Shown here: piece after piece, positions 45,001 through 56,064 of the stretch
How positions within the stretch are numbered: the first letter of the stretch is position 1
Layout: every line of letters begins with the position of its first letter
Source of the DNA: Cylicocyclus nassatus
Taxonomy: Eukaryota > Nematoda > Chromadorea > Rhabditida > Strongylidae
Assembly (NCBI GenBank): GCA_958299035.1
Contig: CATQJL010000223.1
Location: 15,657,742 to 15,721,741 of the forward strand
Reading direction: 5' to 3'
DNA length: 64,000 bases
Position numbers and translations under genes: made by a program
The notes under the pieces: generated by a model
The model's database searches: none
What the model saw: the letters and a program-made list of their open reading frames with translations, nothing else
What the model was told of the DNA's origin: nothing

Positions 45001-45990
45001 TAGATTGAAAAAACCTCTGGCCAGCAAAAGAGGGGGTACAATGTCATCACATTAGGAAAACATAGAGTTGAGACACATAAAAGTGACGATTTCAACTAAA
45101 ATGCACGATATTAGCGTATGAGACTGAAATTTCGGCAAAAAAGACATTAGGGGCAGCATTATCCGATAGAAATCCGGAGATGAATAATAAAACTGAATGC
45201 TTGACAATGACCAGCGACCTCCTGCCCTTCATGTAATTACGTCATCTATAACCGCAAACTGTATACATAGCTTTGACTCACTGAGCACCCCTCAGTGATG
45301 TCAGTCGTGCGGACTAATAACTCTACGGTGGACTGAAGGTTGGTGACTCCACTTCAGATTGCTTTCCAGTACGTTGTACCTAGACAAAGTCTAAATGCTT
45401 CCAGTACGTTGTACCTAGACAAAGTCTAAATGCCGCAGGTTAGAAGAGGCGTTTGGTCGTATAGACTGACGAATACAAAACTGCAATCCCTTTCAGGCCT
45501 CCGAAGAAGACGATACTTGTCGAAACGTTAGGCAATAAAGGTCCACCATAAAAACCGCTCTGGCACAAAATCAAAATCACAAAGTCAACTAAATATGGAG
45601 GTTTAAAGAAGAGAGCACATGGAAACTATTCAGCTGGCTACTTAATAATTCGTTTGTACAGGAATACGAAGTAAAAATATAACTATACTTTACTACAAAC
45701 TCACAATCCATATAACGGCAATGATTAACATCACCCGTTGTGATGTACGCCAGTTACGATACGTAGCCGGATGCTTCACAGAACAGTACCTACATGAAGA
45801 ATTTATTTGATACCATGAATTAAAATTACACTTACCTATCTACGGTGATACCAAGCACCGTATAAATGGAAGCAAGACAGACGGTGTAGTCGATTGACAG
45901 CCATAGATCGCAAAGAAAACTGCCAAATGACCAGTGCTGATTGTGCAGAAAAAAATGTGTATAGACGGGAATGCCTTCCAAGCCGATTAT
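33030..45990 (-). CDS. gar-2: Muscarinic acetylcholine receptor, GAR-2-like (TM2 end to C-terminus)
   Basis: Minus-strand exons: 45,990-45,836; 45,789-45,705; 44,131-44,080; 43,089-42,905; 42,851-42,730; 39,633-39,508; 38,990-38,337; 38,284-37,906; 37,052-36,861; 34,540-34,502; 33,679-33,650; 33,317-33,030. All phases agree and the sum is 2,307 nt (768 aa). TM3 carries the amine-binding Asp ([12 protein letters not shown]) and DRYCSV; TM4 is [23 protein letters not shown]2 has HECYVQF and TM5 is [21 protein letters not shown] Ser/Pro/Glu-rich third loop of about 500 residues follows. TM6 is [20 protein letters not shown], and TM7 has [22 protein letters not shown] and the TM3 sequence fit Gi/o-type GAR-1/GAR-2 better than M1/M3-like GAR-3. 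The exon with TM1 is not in view. The stop TAG directly abuts a GTAAGT. Confidence 0.9.
33650..33679 (-). other. gar-2: 30-nt receptor mini-exon ([10 protein letters not shown])
   Basis: It is flanked by TTTCAG and GTACAC and is phase 0 at both ends. Its product shares GVLQALNPF with the 39-nt exon at 34,502. Confidence 0.8.
34502..34540 (-). other. gar-2: 39-nt receptor mini-exon ([13 protein letters not shown])
   Basis: It is flanked by TTTTCAG and GTATTG and is phase 0 at both ends. It lies between the last long loop exon and the 30-nt exon, and is evidently a tandem duplicate of it, so skipping, inclusion or exclusive use all keep frame. Confidence 0.8.
35483..36096 (+). CDS. Unrecognised 110-aa gene nested in a receptor intron
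   Basis: Three exons on the strand opposite to the receptor: 35,483-35,670, 35,893-35,950 and 36,010-36,096. Lengths 188, 58 and 87 join without a phase error to 111 codons. The start [20 protein letters not shown] follows a CTATTCAG at 35,470 that could be a trans-splice acceptor. Residues 15-45 are Ser-rich low complexity; the C-terminal half reads [18 protein letters not shown] and [20 protein letters not shown], ending KEYELETL. No signal peptide or membrane segment. The family is not recognised. The Ser-rich, basic-then-acidic design suggests a small regulatory or nuclear/cytosolic protein, which is only inference. An upstream in-frame ATG at 35,351 would extend it. Confidence 0.6.
35862..35880. 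repeat. (TA)n microsatellite
   Basis: About nine TA units in the first intron of the nested gene. Confidence 0.9.
36252..36400. mobile_element. 149-bp hairpin MITE
   Basis: GAGGCCGTATTCAATATTCA and its inverted partner TGAATACGGCCTC enclose arms such as GTAAATCCTACTTCCAGGTA paired with TACCTGGAAGTAGGATTTAC. Arms pair for nearly 60 bp. No coding. Confidence 0.85.
37097..37905 (-). other. Receptor intron with a direct repeat
   Basis: ACAATGTGATCCA(C/T)AT(A/G)GTGGGT occurs twice, at about 37,421 and 37,465. Otherwise only the foldback above is seen. Confidence 0.5.
37205..37305. repeat. Small foldback in a receptor intron
   Basis: CGCCCGATACCGTACTTT faces AAAGTACGGTATTGGACG around a 13-nt centre, and GAGAAATTGA/TCAATTTCTT extend the pairing outward. 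Confidence 0.6.
40109..40303 (+). pseudogene. Mariner transposase C-terminal fragment
   Basis: [20 protein letters not shown] and [13 protein letters not shown] align in kind to the C-terminus of mariner transposases (EEVxKWLDDFFxSK.. and xxLPERWQKCV). The catalytic D,D34D core is not present on either side; the stretch upstream (39,824-40,010) may hold decayed sequence. It lies in a receptor intron. Confidence 0.55.
40304..42729 (-). other. Long receptor intron, no gene seen
   Basis: No domain is recognised. GACCAATCAGCG and CGCTGATTGGTC form a short inverted pair at about 42,185-42,230. The remaining open stretches lack support. Confidence 0.4.
44175..44383. repeat. 5' arm of Penelope-like element 2
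   Basis: Inverted copy of 45,337-45,584. Contains the hammerhead-like core on the minus strand (44,224-44,256). Confidence 0.8.
44475..45234 (+). pseudogene. Penelope RT C-terminus and GIY-YIG endonuclease of element 2
   Basis: 44,475-44,846 begins with [20 protein letters not shown], which matches WYRKPSSKNVLVHYTSAHPA of the other Penelope copy and marks the RT thumb end. 44,843-45,055 encodes [13 protein letters not shown] and [20 protein letters not shown], the zinc-binding linker and the GIY-YIG core. The frame changes near 44,840 and again near 45,030. The endonuclease C-terminus is then readable to TAA at about 45,234 ([18 protein letters not shown]). RT motifs A to C are absent, so the copy is 5'-truncated and inactive. 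Confidence 0.85.
45337..45584. repeat. 3' arm of Penelope-like element 2
   Basis: Inverted copy of 44,175-44,383 with an internal 35-bp tandem duplication at about 45,368-45,435. Confidence 0.8.
45501..45533 (+). ncRNA. Hammerhead-like core in the 3' arm of Penelope-like element 2
   Basis: CCGAAGA, stem-loop GACGATACTTGTC, GAAAC, loop GTTA and GGC follow in the same order as in element 1. The first box (CCGAAGA for CTGANGA) and the cleavage triplet (GGC for GTC) each carry one change, so this copy is probably dead. The inverted arm holds the same motif at 44,224-44,256. Confidence 0.4.
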
Positions 45991-48900
45991 CTAAACATGA
46001 TCATCAAAAAGTGCTGATAACAGGTATGTAATCATAGCTTCACCATATATGAGTGAGACAGTTTAGAAGTGGGAATTTGAAATCTTGATTCAAGAATAAT
46101 ATTAACCAGATACGACAACTATCCTTTTACAAACAGCGTAAAAAATCAGTGGCTAAAAAATTGAAGTCACATCTGATAACTATAATTTGAGTTTAAAACA
46201 CACATGCATTCATTTAGTCAAAATGCACTTTGAAAAAAAACGTTCTCATGCATTTTATTTTATTTGCTCATCTGATTTTGAGAGCTTATATTTTAGTAAT
46301 GTATACGTAACTTATAAGTTCCCTTCTTCGTAGCACCCTATTATTTCCTGAAATCCGCTAAAGGAAACGATATGCATTTTATATGTCTCACTCCGCTCGA
46401 AGGAAGTAAACAAATTAAGAGCGAAATAATCGTTTTCCTACGAGCTAATCCTATATGTATCTCGTCGTAAAGATTGGTAGAACACGTTATTAGCTCATAT
46501 GGAAAGCGCAAGAACTTCATGCTTGTTGGTAATTATTCTGTGCTCTGTAATGACACTGTACAGATATAATTAAAGCTGCAAAATGAATTTGTGAGAGCCT
46601 GTACTTTACAGATCTGTGTGCGATCGCGCAGACTAAGCTAAAATCATATGAGCGCGCTAACAGTTCTACGAGATAAAGAGACTGAATATATATGAATGAA
46701 ACTTTTCATTCGATAGTCAAAAACAATCAAAGACGTTTTTATTTCAAAAGTAAAGAATCTCCCATGAAATTGGTATTGTATGAGTAAAGTCTCAGTTAAT
46801 CATTCACACATATGTTGATAATCTCTCCAATATGATACCCGTTATGCATACAAGCTCCTTCTGGAAGCAAAGTACATTGCAAAAGACGGTCTTAATCCTT
46901 TTAAGTCTAATCTTCAAAAGAAGCGCTAAGACACTATGCATAATTTATTTTGATGTTCCAGAAAGAAAATGAGATTTCAACCAAGAGCTAATTGTACAAG
47001 ACAAGATGCGATTTCTCTTCCGATCAGAGTAACGTAAAGAGCAGAATTTCGCTTGTCAGAGGAGAATACACACATTGATAAGTTGCTCTGATCAAACTCA
47101 AAGCAAAATTTGCGTTCCTCTTTTTGGACAGGTGTTCCAATTTTATTTGAACTTCATCGTAGAAACATCGATCTCATTTATACAAACTATCTTGAATTTC
47201 AAATCTCTTTGCTCTCAGATTGGAGTTGGGAACGGTTTTGACTTTTCTACAAGTAACTTTTAATTGTGTAGTATCACCCAAGGATTAAAATCATCTACTT
47301 GAATTTTGTACTTTTAAAAAAGGCGTAGAAGTACCGATCTCACGTTATGCTCTGTGATGAGACACATCCAATCACCCCTCAACGGTGACTCTTTCGATCC
47401 CAAAAGCACATTCTCTGCTTTTCCCACCCCTTACAACAATAGAAAGCTCAGTGCACGTTCTCACAACAATGTTGCCCCAGCGAAACAAAGCTTCATGAAC
47501 CTATTCATGTGGTGCAGCTCGTTCGAATTGCCAAAACAAACGGATTACTGGGAGAACAACACCCGGTTGCATTAGTGCAAGCGTTTCGTAAATCATATTT
47601 GCTTTAGATAGATTCATCTTTCTGCCTGCACGTAGTCTCACGATTAAGTGGTATGTAAAGTTCAGTTAGCTCAGAAGTACCAGAGTTCCTCTGAAACTCT
47701 TTAATCTTCATAATGTGGTCGTGGTCTGCCTCTACCAAAAAGCATCAACTTAGCCTGAACGCAAGTGCAACCATGACAGGGATCTCTGTGTTGATTCTTT
47801 GTATAATCTTGCTTGTATCGGAAAACGGGCTAGAGAACTAGAGCTATAAAATAGTGCTCAATGCAAAGCCAACATTCGAGCACCCTAACTTCGGATCTAT
47901 GCAAGAAAGACATTTTAGATCAAGCAGGATCTTCAACTGTTGTTGATGCACAAGCGCAGTTGAAGCACCCATCCGTATCCAAGCTCGATCCGATCCGAAT
48001 CGAGCCCGGATCACAAATGGTTATATAGCTACATGCTAGCTACTCATCTTTCACGACTTTTTTTTTTGAATTTCCTCCTTTGGCAGATGACTATGTGCTC
48101 TGATTCTTGTCATAAATTGCTTTTTAGCGTAAGCAAAAATCTAATAAACTGGTGAGAAATAATCAGCTATCATACAGTTGTACTCAGACAGGCACTTCTA
48201 ATATATAGAACATGCTCGTTGACGAGCGCAGTTGATTGGCTGTCTTGAATTTAGAAATTGTTGACTCCGAAGCGAGAGATGGCGATGCGAAGCTTATGTT
48301 ACCGGACTGAGGTGACTATTGCGTCTTTTTTGTACAAATTAGCGATTTTATCTTAGTTTGCGGAGTACATGAGCTGAAAACGCATAATTAGAGTGGTATT
48401 TGAGATATTTTCCAGCACGGTAAAGGTAATACCACGATCGTTGAATTGCTATTCTGTTACGTTGTAAGATGCCAAACCATAACGACGCTAGGAAGAACGC
48501 AGCTTTTCTTAGACTTTTCTTAGAACAATGATACAAACATGTTGCAGTGGTCTCATCTCTTTCGGTTTTGAGCGAACTTATTTCTGTGACACCTGCTTCG
48601 AGTTCAACAAGCTTACAATATGCCTTGCGTATGACACCAATCGCATATCACATAGTTAAGAATGTCAGTATGAGCCTTACTCAGAGTAACATATGTTCCC
48701 CATCTCCTTCGCTCTTCTTCTTTGCTTCTCAACCTCACAGCTGTATTTCGCAAAAAATGTCCATTCCGTTGTCAAAATAGCTACGTTACATGTTTGCTGA
48801 TGTGCTCGTTACGACCAACCGAGCGCAAAAATATATCGACAAGATTTAGCAGAGCTGCAGTAACTCGCACACATCATTCGCGCTCATCAGCACACAGCTC

Positions 48901-49154
48901 ATCAACGTAATCAGATTGCCCAAAAATTGAAACATCCACGAAAACTAGCTCGAAACATGCAGTAAACAATAAGGGCAGGTTGCTTGCAAAATGAGCAACA
49001 TAAGGAAGCATAGAAGCAAGAAAGGGGTAAAGAAGTGGTGGAAAAGAATGTTAGGAAAATAGCCTGTGGTAGCAATGATTATTTTTATGGTAATTTACTA
49101 CACCTTGTTGTACTTGGAAATGATGTTATTATCGAGTCATTTGTAAATTAATAC
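45991..49154. other. Receptor 5' intron or intergenic; no gene recognised
   Basis: The exon with TM1 and most of TM2 must lie upstream of 45,990, but I cannot find it here. Open stretches such as 47,354-47,575 and 48,547-48,780 show no family. Confidence 0.35.
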
Positions 49155-49402
49155 GCATATTGCACACTATACGACGCTCTTATCAGTAACTCCTCCTCGG
49201 TAAAACCTTTTCTACGTGCTACTAGACTTCTTTTAAGATCAGAACCTGTTCATTCCCAGCAACTTTTCCTTGTTTCTTTGTATTTGAGTTTTGATTGAGG
49301 ATGTAATAGCCAGTGAAACACATTTTTACGATTTGTTACGCTAGAAAAGGTTTTACTGAGGAGTTACCGGTAAGAGTGTCGTCAGTGGCCGCGTATAATG
49401 TG
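49155..49402. mobile_element. Foldback element with about 65-bp arms
   Basis: GTAACTCCTCCTCGGTAAAA and TTTTACTGAGGAGTTACCGG are the best-paired part; outer parts GCATATTGCACACTATACG and CGCGTATAATGTGC also pair. No coding. Confidence 0.75.
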
Positions 49403-52400
49403 CAGACTCACATATCAAGTTACAAATCATCCGTAGATAAATACATATAACACTAACGAAGACACATGAAAATATAAAATAATCACTCTTTCATGGGCAA
49501 CTAAATTTCTTTGGTCTATGGGCGCAAGAAGGAAACATTGAAAGAGCCTTTGCTTCTTTAACCATTTGAGAATTCGCAGTAAGTTCATCCTGCTAGCAAG
49601 AATTATTCGCGAAATTTGAATTCTTGTGTAGGTTTCAGACCCTAACCATGATGCTGCCACTGACCTTATTACTATGCATATGACACAAAAAGCTGATTTC
49701 TGATGCCAGTGAGCTAGTCATTGAGATTTGGTATATAAGGAAAGCTATCTGTCTAATCTTTCAATCCATATCCTATATACGATTAGCGTACTCTTATACA
49801 CTTGCAAAAATACTGCGGAATTCCTTCATCTGTTCTCACATATTTCCCTCATCTAGTGCTCCTACCGTATTAATGGCCTCTAGCATTGGATTATCCCTAT
49901 AAACGATGGTGCCCTGCACTTCTCAGAGCATGACAACAGAGTAATTTCCTGTCAATTTTTTGTAGTTTCTATGCTAAATAATCTATGCAAATGTCGCTAA
50001 CAATCGATTCACTTAGTCTGAAGCAGCGCACTTTGCATCTATGCCTCTATGTAATAAGCTTAACTTCACCTATATGAGCTCGCAGTTGGCAAAGCTTGTT
50101 ATTCAGCAGATTAGGTGAAGCCAGCGAGATGCATTTACATTTTAGTGGTTTGGGACGGGTACAAAATAAGTGCAACGGAATTTTTACTTCCGTGAACGTG
50201 AGAAAATACAGTCGCATGATTTTACATATCTTGAAAGAGTGCACCAAAATCGCCATCATGGGGTTGAAAGTGAGAAATCCCGGTAAAAAGATCCAATGTT
50301 CTCTGAGAGTGGAGGCACCTTGTTTGCGTTGAGCTGCTGATTTAAAATCGTAGATGAAGGACGAATAACGTTCATCAAAAAATGAAATCACAACTTGACA
50401 ATTTAGTTCAGCTCAGGTCATCTAATACAGTTGTAGAATACTGGGTATGCATCCCAATTAAATGTTATACCACAGTTAAGGTTTAGCAGTTTTATCATAT
50501 TTCAGACTTGTGCTGCACATGGTGCATCACACAAATTCAAATTACTTGCACTTCCCTACAAAGACAATATGTGCTGCCTAAGAACTGTCCTCAAATTTAG
50601 AGGGAGTATATATCGCTACTATTTACATCAAATGCACTCCTTTCATGGCATTACCCCTCTCGTGCGGCAGTCCTTTCAAGAACTCTGCTCAGAAACTCTA
50701 GTGATAAATCTTCTTCTTTATGCACCCCCACTGATCCTTCTCTTTCGTTTAAAATGATGGTTGAGAGCCGCAGGCGAACCCACGCCGAACTTATTCACAG
50801 CCATCCATCTTGCGCGATCTTATAAGCCATCCATTCTTTTGCCAAAGATTTTTCAGCGTTCCAAGCTTTCTGTTTTGCTGCCCCCAGAGGACCAAAAAGA
50901 ATGAAGTAAAAAGTTTAGACATCGACGAACACATAGCAAACTAATATTGTTGAAAGCTAGATGTTCGATAACTGTTATTCTGAATGTGTATTACATGAAT
51001 GTCATGCCGAAAATAAATCTTTATGTGGAAGGTGAAGCAGTAGCACTTGTTTACTGTAACAAAATGGCACAGAGTGCTCAGAAAAAAAGAGGGAGAAAGA
51101 GAATGATGGCGGGAATCATGAGGCATTCTCAGTCAGAGGACTTCATACAAATGCTTAGCTGTTTCTTACATAAGTAATTAGATCTGGTATGCTTGGTTAA
51201 CACCCTGGAAAATCGCGTATCATACATCTCGCCAAACATAGTCCAACCTAATGTCATGTACAGAGCAAAGCTCATTTTGCATTTCAAAGAGCTAGATCAT
51301 GACATCCGAGGATTTGTTCCCAATGTTGTGTGATAGAGTTAATTTAGAACATTGTAAAAAATATTTTATTCGATAGTACTTAGCCCTTGAAGCCCGTAGA
51401 ACCAATCCATTTTTGAACAAGACTGCTCAAAGATGCCGAAATGTATGTTGACAACAGCCTTACTTCCTTTGAACTGTGATCGCTGTGCAGCGGAAGTAAT
51501 TGACCCTACTCTAGCTGCTTTCTGAAGTTTTGCACAACTAATGGATTTCTTTCCATAATCGTGCATAGTCGGATGCGTGCGGAGTGTTTGTTTTTTTTCC
51601 GCTCTTCTAAATGGCTTCTTTTGTTTAGTAAAGACCCTATTGCTCCAGGAGAGGTATATCGCTGTAAAAATGCAAAGTTTGACTCATATGTTATTTAACG
51701 GAAGGCAGAGAAAGGGGAAGCAACCTATTCTATAAGAAGGCAAATTCTTCAATGAGAAAAAGAATCAGAGTGCGCAAACTAGACCGTACTTTCTTACCAA
51801 GGAAGTATATGAACAACCACAACCTTGTAACACGGACTTCTGGCTGATTTGCCTCCTAAAGTTGCAGAGCTCTAGAAGATTCCAAGAATTCCGCAAACGG
51901 ATTTTTGCATAAAGTTTCTTAGTAGCTTACAAATAATCACGAATACATTCCTTAAAAACATTTTCCTCCCCGAAAAAAATTCATTTGTTTCGACAGTTCA
52001 AACTATCAAAATCGAGAATACCGTAAAAGACTTATTAGTATCAGCACCTCGATACTGCATTACACACCATATTTAACCATATTTACAGACCTTCACAGGC
52101 TGCGATCGTCTTAATTTGCTGATATCTCACCTAATCTCTCTCCAAAGCTTCACGTTGGCAGTGAAGGTTAGCATATTAGCACATTCCAGCATCCCTTATG
52201 CTGATATCGAAGCCGTCTCGGATATATTTCCGATGGCGACCCTCACCCTCGCGATTAACATTTTATGAATTCGGCTGCCCGAATGCGCACTGAGGTAAAG
52301 GCTGCTGCACCTAATTGCCTTTATTTCTCCGAGAACGATTAGTTCGAGGAAGCAGCTAAGCACCGCACGAAGATGCGGTGACGCAGCTTCACTTAAGGCC

Positions 52401-53273
52401 CATATTTATAAAGATGTATTTGACTGCATTGACACTACGTCATGATGGTGTCATTTCATATAATTTGATATGACACTGCTATCTCATGCGTACACGCAAA
52501 GAAAAATTAGCGTTTGGCCAGTATATTAACAAAAAGCTGGAAATTTGTCCTTTGCATTTAGCGGTTTTATCGGCTTTTTTTACAATCTTGAGCTGGAGTA
52601 TTGGGGATTGTCACATAAGGACGCTAACCAACCTTATGTGATCCACGTGCAACATCAGTTACAAGCATAAACTGGTAACAGTCTTCGATCATCACGTTCT
52701 GTGCTTGTAAGCATCGCACTTGTGTAAAAGTCTTACCCATGCACCTCATTTTCCCAAATTTTTGCCTTGTGGCTCCCTTGTGCAAGCTCAATTTCAACTA
52801 GTTCCCGGGTTATGCGCATCAACAGGGCAAGATAACCGCGCTATTACTGAACAAGGGCCCTCAGGGATTTGGCGCTGGCACGGGGTGAAGTGCCAAATCA
52901 ACGCGACGGCGCGCAATGCGGAATGCGCATAGACGCATAACCATTGCCCCTGAAGTGTTGGAAAAGGAAGCAAAAAATGAGAGCGGCCGAATTCCGGCGA
53001 GACTTCGCCATCATCAATAATACCACATAAATAACATGGCTTGCTAGAGCATCCATATAGAAAAGTTAGCATTTTTAGCAGTAATTCATTTAGTCATCGT
53101 TTGAAGAGGGTACCTAGACTTATATGCAAATACCGAGTGAGACGCTGACTAAACCATCGCCCAAACGAAAGCTCATAGGATTCATTCGTGGTAAAAAAAA
53201 CTAGCCTCAAACTCTCGCCCAGTACCGTAATCAATCCCAAAATCATCGCTCAAACGATCGATATGACCGATGG
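49403..53273. other. No gene recognised
   Basis: Only short, unsupported open stretches on both strands. A/T-rich. Confidence 0.35.
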
Positions 53274-53639
53274 CTACACTTTTTCTAAGCGGGTTCGGAT
53301 AGAGTTTAGGAGACCCACAAGAAATGCCAAAATTTCATAATCATGGTGGGATTTCTCAGAAAGTTGTCTATGTCTTGCTTTCTCAAAATTCTGTAATCTT
53401 CGAGCTACTCCCATGACAGCAAATATATCGGCACTTTTTTGATTGATTCCAGAATAGAAAAAGGGCGTGAAGGATAGGAAAGATCCAAATCGAAGCTGAC
53501 TAATAAAAAGCAGCTTGGTTAGCCATAGGGCCACCAGCATAAAGTTTACAAATACTCTGTTCTTATCACACGCAAGTTGATAGCCAAGTGGTGTGAGCAT
53601 TTCTAGTTCTCGTATTTGTCTGAGCTTGTACACAAACAA
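53274..53639 (-). CDS. Open frame with hydrophobic segment, unproven
   Basis: The 121-aa reading contains NFMLVALWLTKLLFISQLRF and a basic region ARRLQNFEKARHRQLSEK. It could be an exon of a multi-pass membrane receptor or a decayed copy of one. No start, splice or family can be shown. Confidence 0.2.
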   Translation of the reverse strand: MFVYKLRQIRELEMLTPLGYQLACDKNRVFVNFMLVALWLTKLLFISQLRFGSFLSFTPFFYSGINQKSADIFAVMGVARRLQNFEKARHRQLSEKSHHDYEILAFLVGLLNSIRTRLEKV

Positions 53640-54720
53640 TTTTTACGGAGCAAGTTTTCTCAATTTTTTGTTCACAAAAATTCGCAATTAGTAGATTATT
53701 GAAACGACAAACTCCAACACATTTGACATATCATCAATTTAACCCCTGCCTAATCCAGCTTCATGCTTCGCAGATTCTAACCATGATGCTGATGCATTTT
53801 ATGATGTTTTTTGAGCAGTCTCACGAGTCTGCAAGAAAAAGTTGAGCAAAGCTGCGTGAAGTCTGGCTTGTAGGAGAACATGCGAGTTTTTGAAGTGTGT
53901 GAATTTGATTAGCTTCAAAAGTGCATGAGGGCGGAAATTTACATTCAACATCAGCGCGGAAGTAGGCTGTTCTTCAAAACGCACCTATCTGTTTTTATGG
54001 ACTAAGCAAACTTGCTAAAAAATGGTTACTGAAAACTTCCTTAGTGTCCAAATGGCTTCTAAATCAACCGCCTAACCAGAAGCTATGATCTTGCTTACTT
54101 TGATTTTCAGTAAAAAGCCTCCTTGATTTTTTGGTGTTTCAGTTTGTAAATGATTGGTATCACTTTTTTTCAACCATATTAGTCAGTACATCATTTTTTG
54201 AATGTCAATTTATCCGTAGCAGGTGAAAGTTTGGAAGCAAAGACAAGACAAGTCCGCTCGGTCAAGGCCAAAAGCACATAAGTTTATCACAAGTTCTGTG
54301 CTATGCGAAAAACTTTCAGAAAAAATATTAATCTGAAAGTTCATTTCCAGTTTTCAATCAGATTAAAACTTTCATTATGAGGCTCAAAACCTTTCCTCAG
54401 TTAATAGCGATTATGCGCAGCACATAATCCAAGGCACATTAAAGCACAACCTTACATCAAAATAATGCCAATTCGATTGAGAAGCGAAAAAAGAAAGAAG
54501 TATGGAAAAGTCCATAATGTCAGGATTTATTTTCTTAAGCTAACGAAAGCCATTTAGCCATTCTCCCCAAGAAAGTCGATTCACATATCCGAATTCCCTT
54601 TCTTTTCTCCATAAATTATGCTCACGGCCATCTCCCTTTATGGTGCTTTCGAATGTTATATGGCAAAAAAGTTTGCTAGCGACGATATCTCGTCATATTT
54701 TCAATATCTCGCGTCAATGG

Positions 54721-55122
54721 TCAGTAATGGGATTGCCTTACATATCTGGAAACGCTTATCAGGTGGATATGACAAGCGATAAACTGGGAAAAAATCGTGT
54801 TTACGTCATCGTAATTCTTCAAAAGGCTACAATCCATGTTAAGCAGAGGCATATGATCGCAAAGCCGTGTTGTAAGGTGTTGACATATTTTCGTCATTTG
54901 TTGATCGTACTTTGTTGACGTCTGCATCATTTTGCTTGGAAAAAGATTAGGAATATGACCTTCACTAGAATTTGCAGCTTCAGCTACGCATATGGAAGGT
55001 AGTATTTCGATTTTGAGTGATTTGAACACCAAAATACTCTTTACTAGTATTCCTACCACCCAAAATAATGCGTTCGTACCGCTAAAGCCAAATTCTCCGA
55101 CTTGTATCATTACCCATGTCAA
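54721..55122 (-). CDS. Open frame with one hydrophobic segment, unproven
   Basis: The 133-aa reading has ALFWVVGILVKSILVFKSLK near residue 20-40, then a polar region with a His/Cys-rich end. It lies on the same strand as the 53,274 frame; the two may be remnants of one membrane-protein gene. No family is recognised. Confidence 0.2.
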   Translation of the reverse strand: MTWVMIQVGEFGFSGTNALFWVVGILVKSILVFKSLKIEILPSICVAEAANSSEGHIPNLFPSKMMQTSTKYDQQMTKICQHLTTRLCDHMPLLNMDCSLLKNYDDVNTIFSQFIACHIHLISVSRYVRQSHY

Positions 55123-55540
55123 CTCCCCAAAACGAACGATGTTGCTTTGGGCTCCGAGAAAAAAACGAAGTTCTAGTGCGCAGCGCTCATGGCGCTCTGC
55201 ATTCGGTTCATTTATGATAATCGAGTTTCGTCGTCACCACCAGCATTTGCCCGCTCTCGTTTGCCAGCGTTGTGCCTTATCGCCAACGGCTACCTCGGCA
55301 TGTTTTTCAGCTGCATATGAATGTTGCTGATTGACATCTATAGCAATAGGTTGCTAAAAGACAGGCAAATGCTGGCAATTGGTCATTTTTTAGGCCTATC
55401 ATGTGCAATAGTAGCATCTACGCCTATTCCACAGCTCATTTGCTCGCCTTGTTCGTAAAGCAGAGTAGAAACGAATGTGAACGAACGCAGAATGTGATGC
55501 GAGTCAAGCAAACAAATATATAGCAAAAACAGTTAGTGCG

Positions 55541-55767
55541 AGCTCGGCCCAGCTGGCACCGGTTCAAGCTGGATATCGTTTTTGGGACAAAAAGCAATGG
55601 GGATATCGTTTTTGTGGCAGAAAAGAACGAAAACTGCGGCTTTTTTTTTGGTCGACGTTTCGTTTTTTTTCGAGGTTTATTACGTTAAGGGTTTAGAGTA
55701 AAAGGTTAATGAAAGTCAAGAATGACCCGTTTCAAAAATTTCACTGGTGCCAGCTCCTGCCGAGCCC
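55541..55767. mobile_element. MITE, copy 1 of a three-copy family
   Basis: Ends read AGCTCGGCCCAGCTGGCACC and GGTGCCAGCTCCTGCCGAGC. The core GGGATATCGTTTTTGTGGC and TTAAGGGTTTAGAGTAAAAGG recur in the copies at 59,201 and 62,271 (inverted). Confidence 0.75.
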
Positions 55768-56009
55768 TGGTTTGGCAGGAGCTGGCACTATAGCGTACGG
55801 CATTGAATTTCCTCGATTTCGAATTCCCCTGTAATTTTCCAATTCACACTGATTGTAAGAAAGTTGTAAAAAGAAAATTTTTCTAGCACCAAGGAAATAA
55901 ATCATAGAAGAACTTCAATAAGTTTATAGAAGCCAAAATGTTACAACTGATTGACCAAAATCTCAGGTTATCGTCTACCAAAACTTGCGGATTCTCTTGG
56001 AAAACAAAC

Positions 56010-56064
56010 TGCCAGGGAATCATTCTCAAAAATTTGTTTAAATTTTGAGAATGATTCCCTGGCA
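56010..56064. repeat. 55-nt near-perfect hairpin
   Basis: TGCCAGGGAATCATTCTCAA(AA) pairs base for base with its complement across a short A/T loop, giving a stem of at least 22 bp. No flanking terminal repeats are evident. Confidence 0.85.

Larger units (their letters stand above)
44175..45584 (+). mobile_element. 5'-truncated Penelope-like element with inverted arms, in a receptor intron
   Basis: The ends TTTGTGATTTTGATTTTGTG and CACAAAATCAAAATCACAAA are inverted. Arms are 44,175-44,383 and 45,337-45,584, the right one longer because a 35-bp segment (TACGTTGTACCTAGACAAAG) is doubled. Between them lies plus-strand RT C-terminus and GIY-YIG endonuclease. The layout matches the element at 13,492-16,688 although the DNA is diverged. 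It sits between the receptor exons at 44,131 and 45,705. Confidence 0.8.

Noticed and set aside
42095..53210. Similar minus-strand stretches at 42,095-42,165 and 53,140-53,200 (both with CCAC(A/G)AATGAA and GATGGTTT-type sequence) as exons of one receptor family
   Set aside because: Similarity spans only about 65 bp with no common splice pattern; could be a small dispersed repeat.
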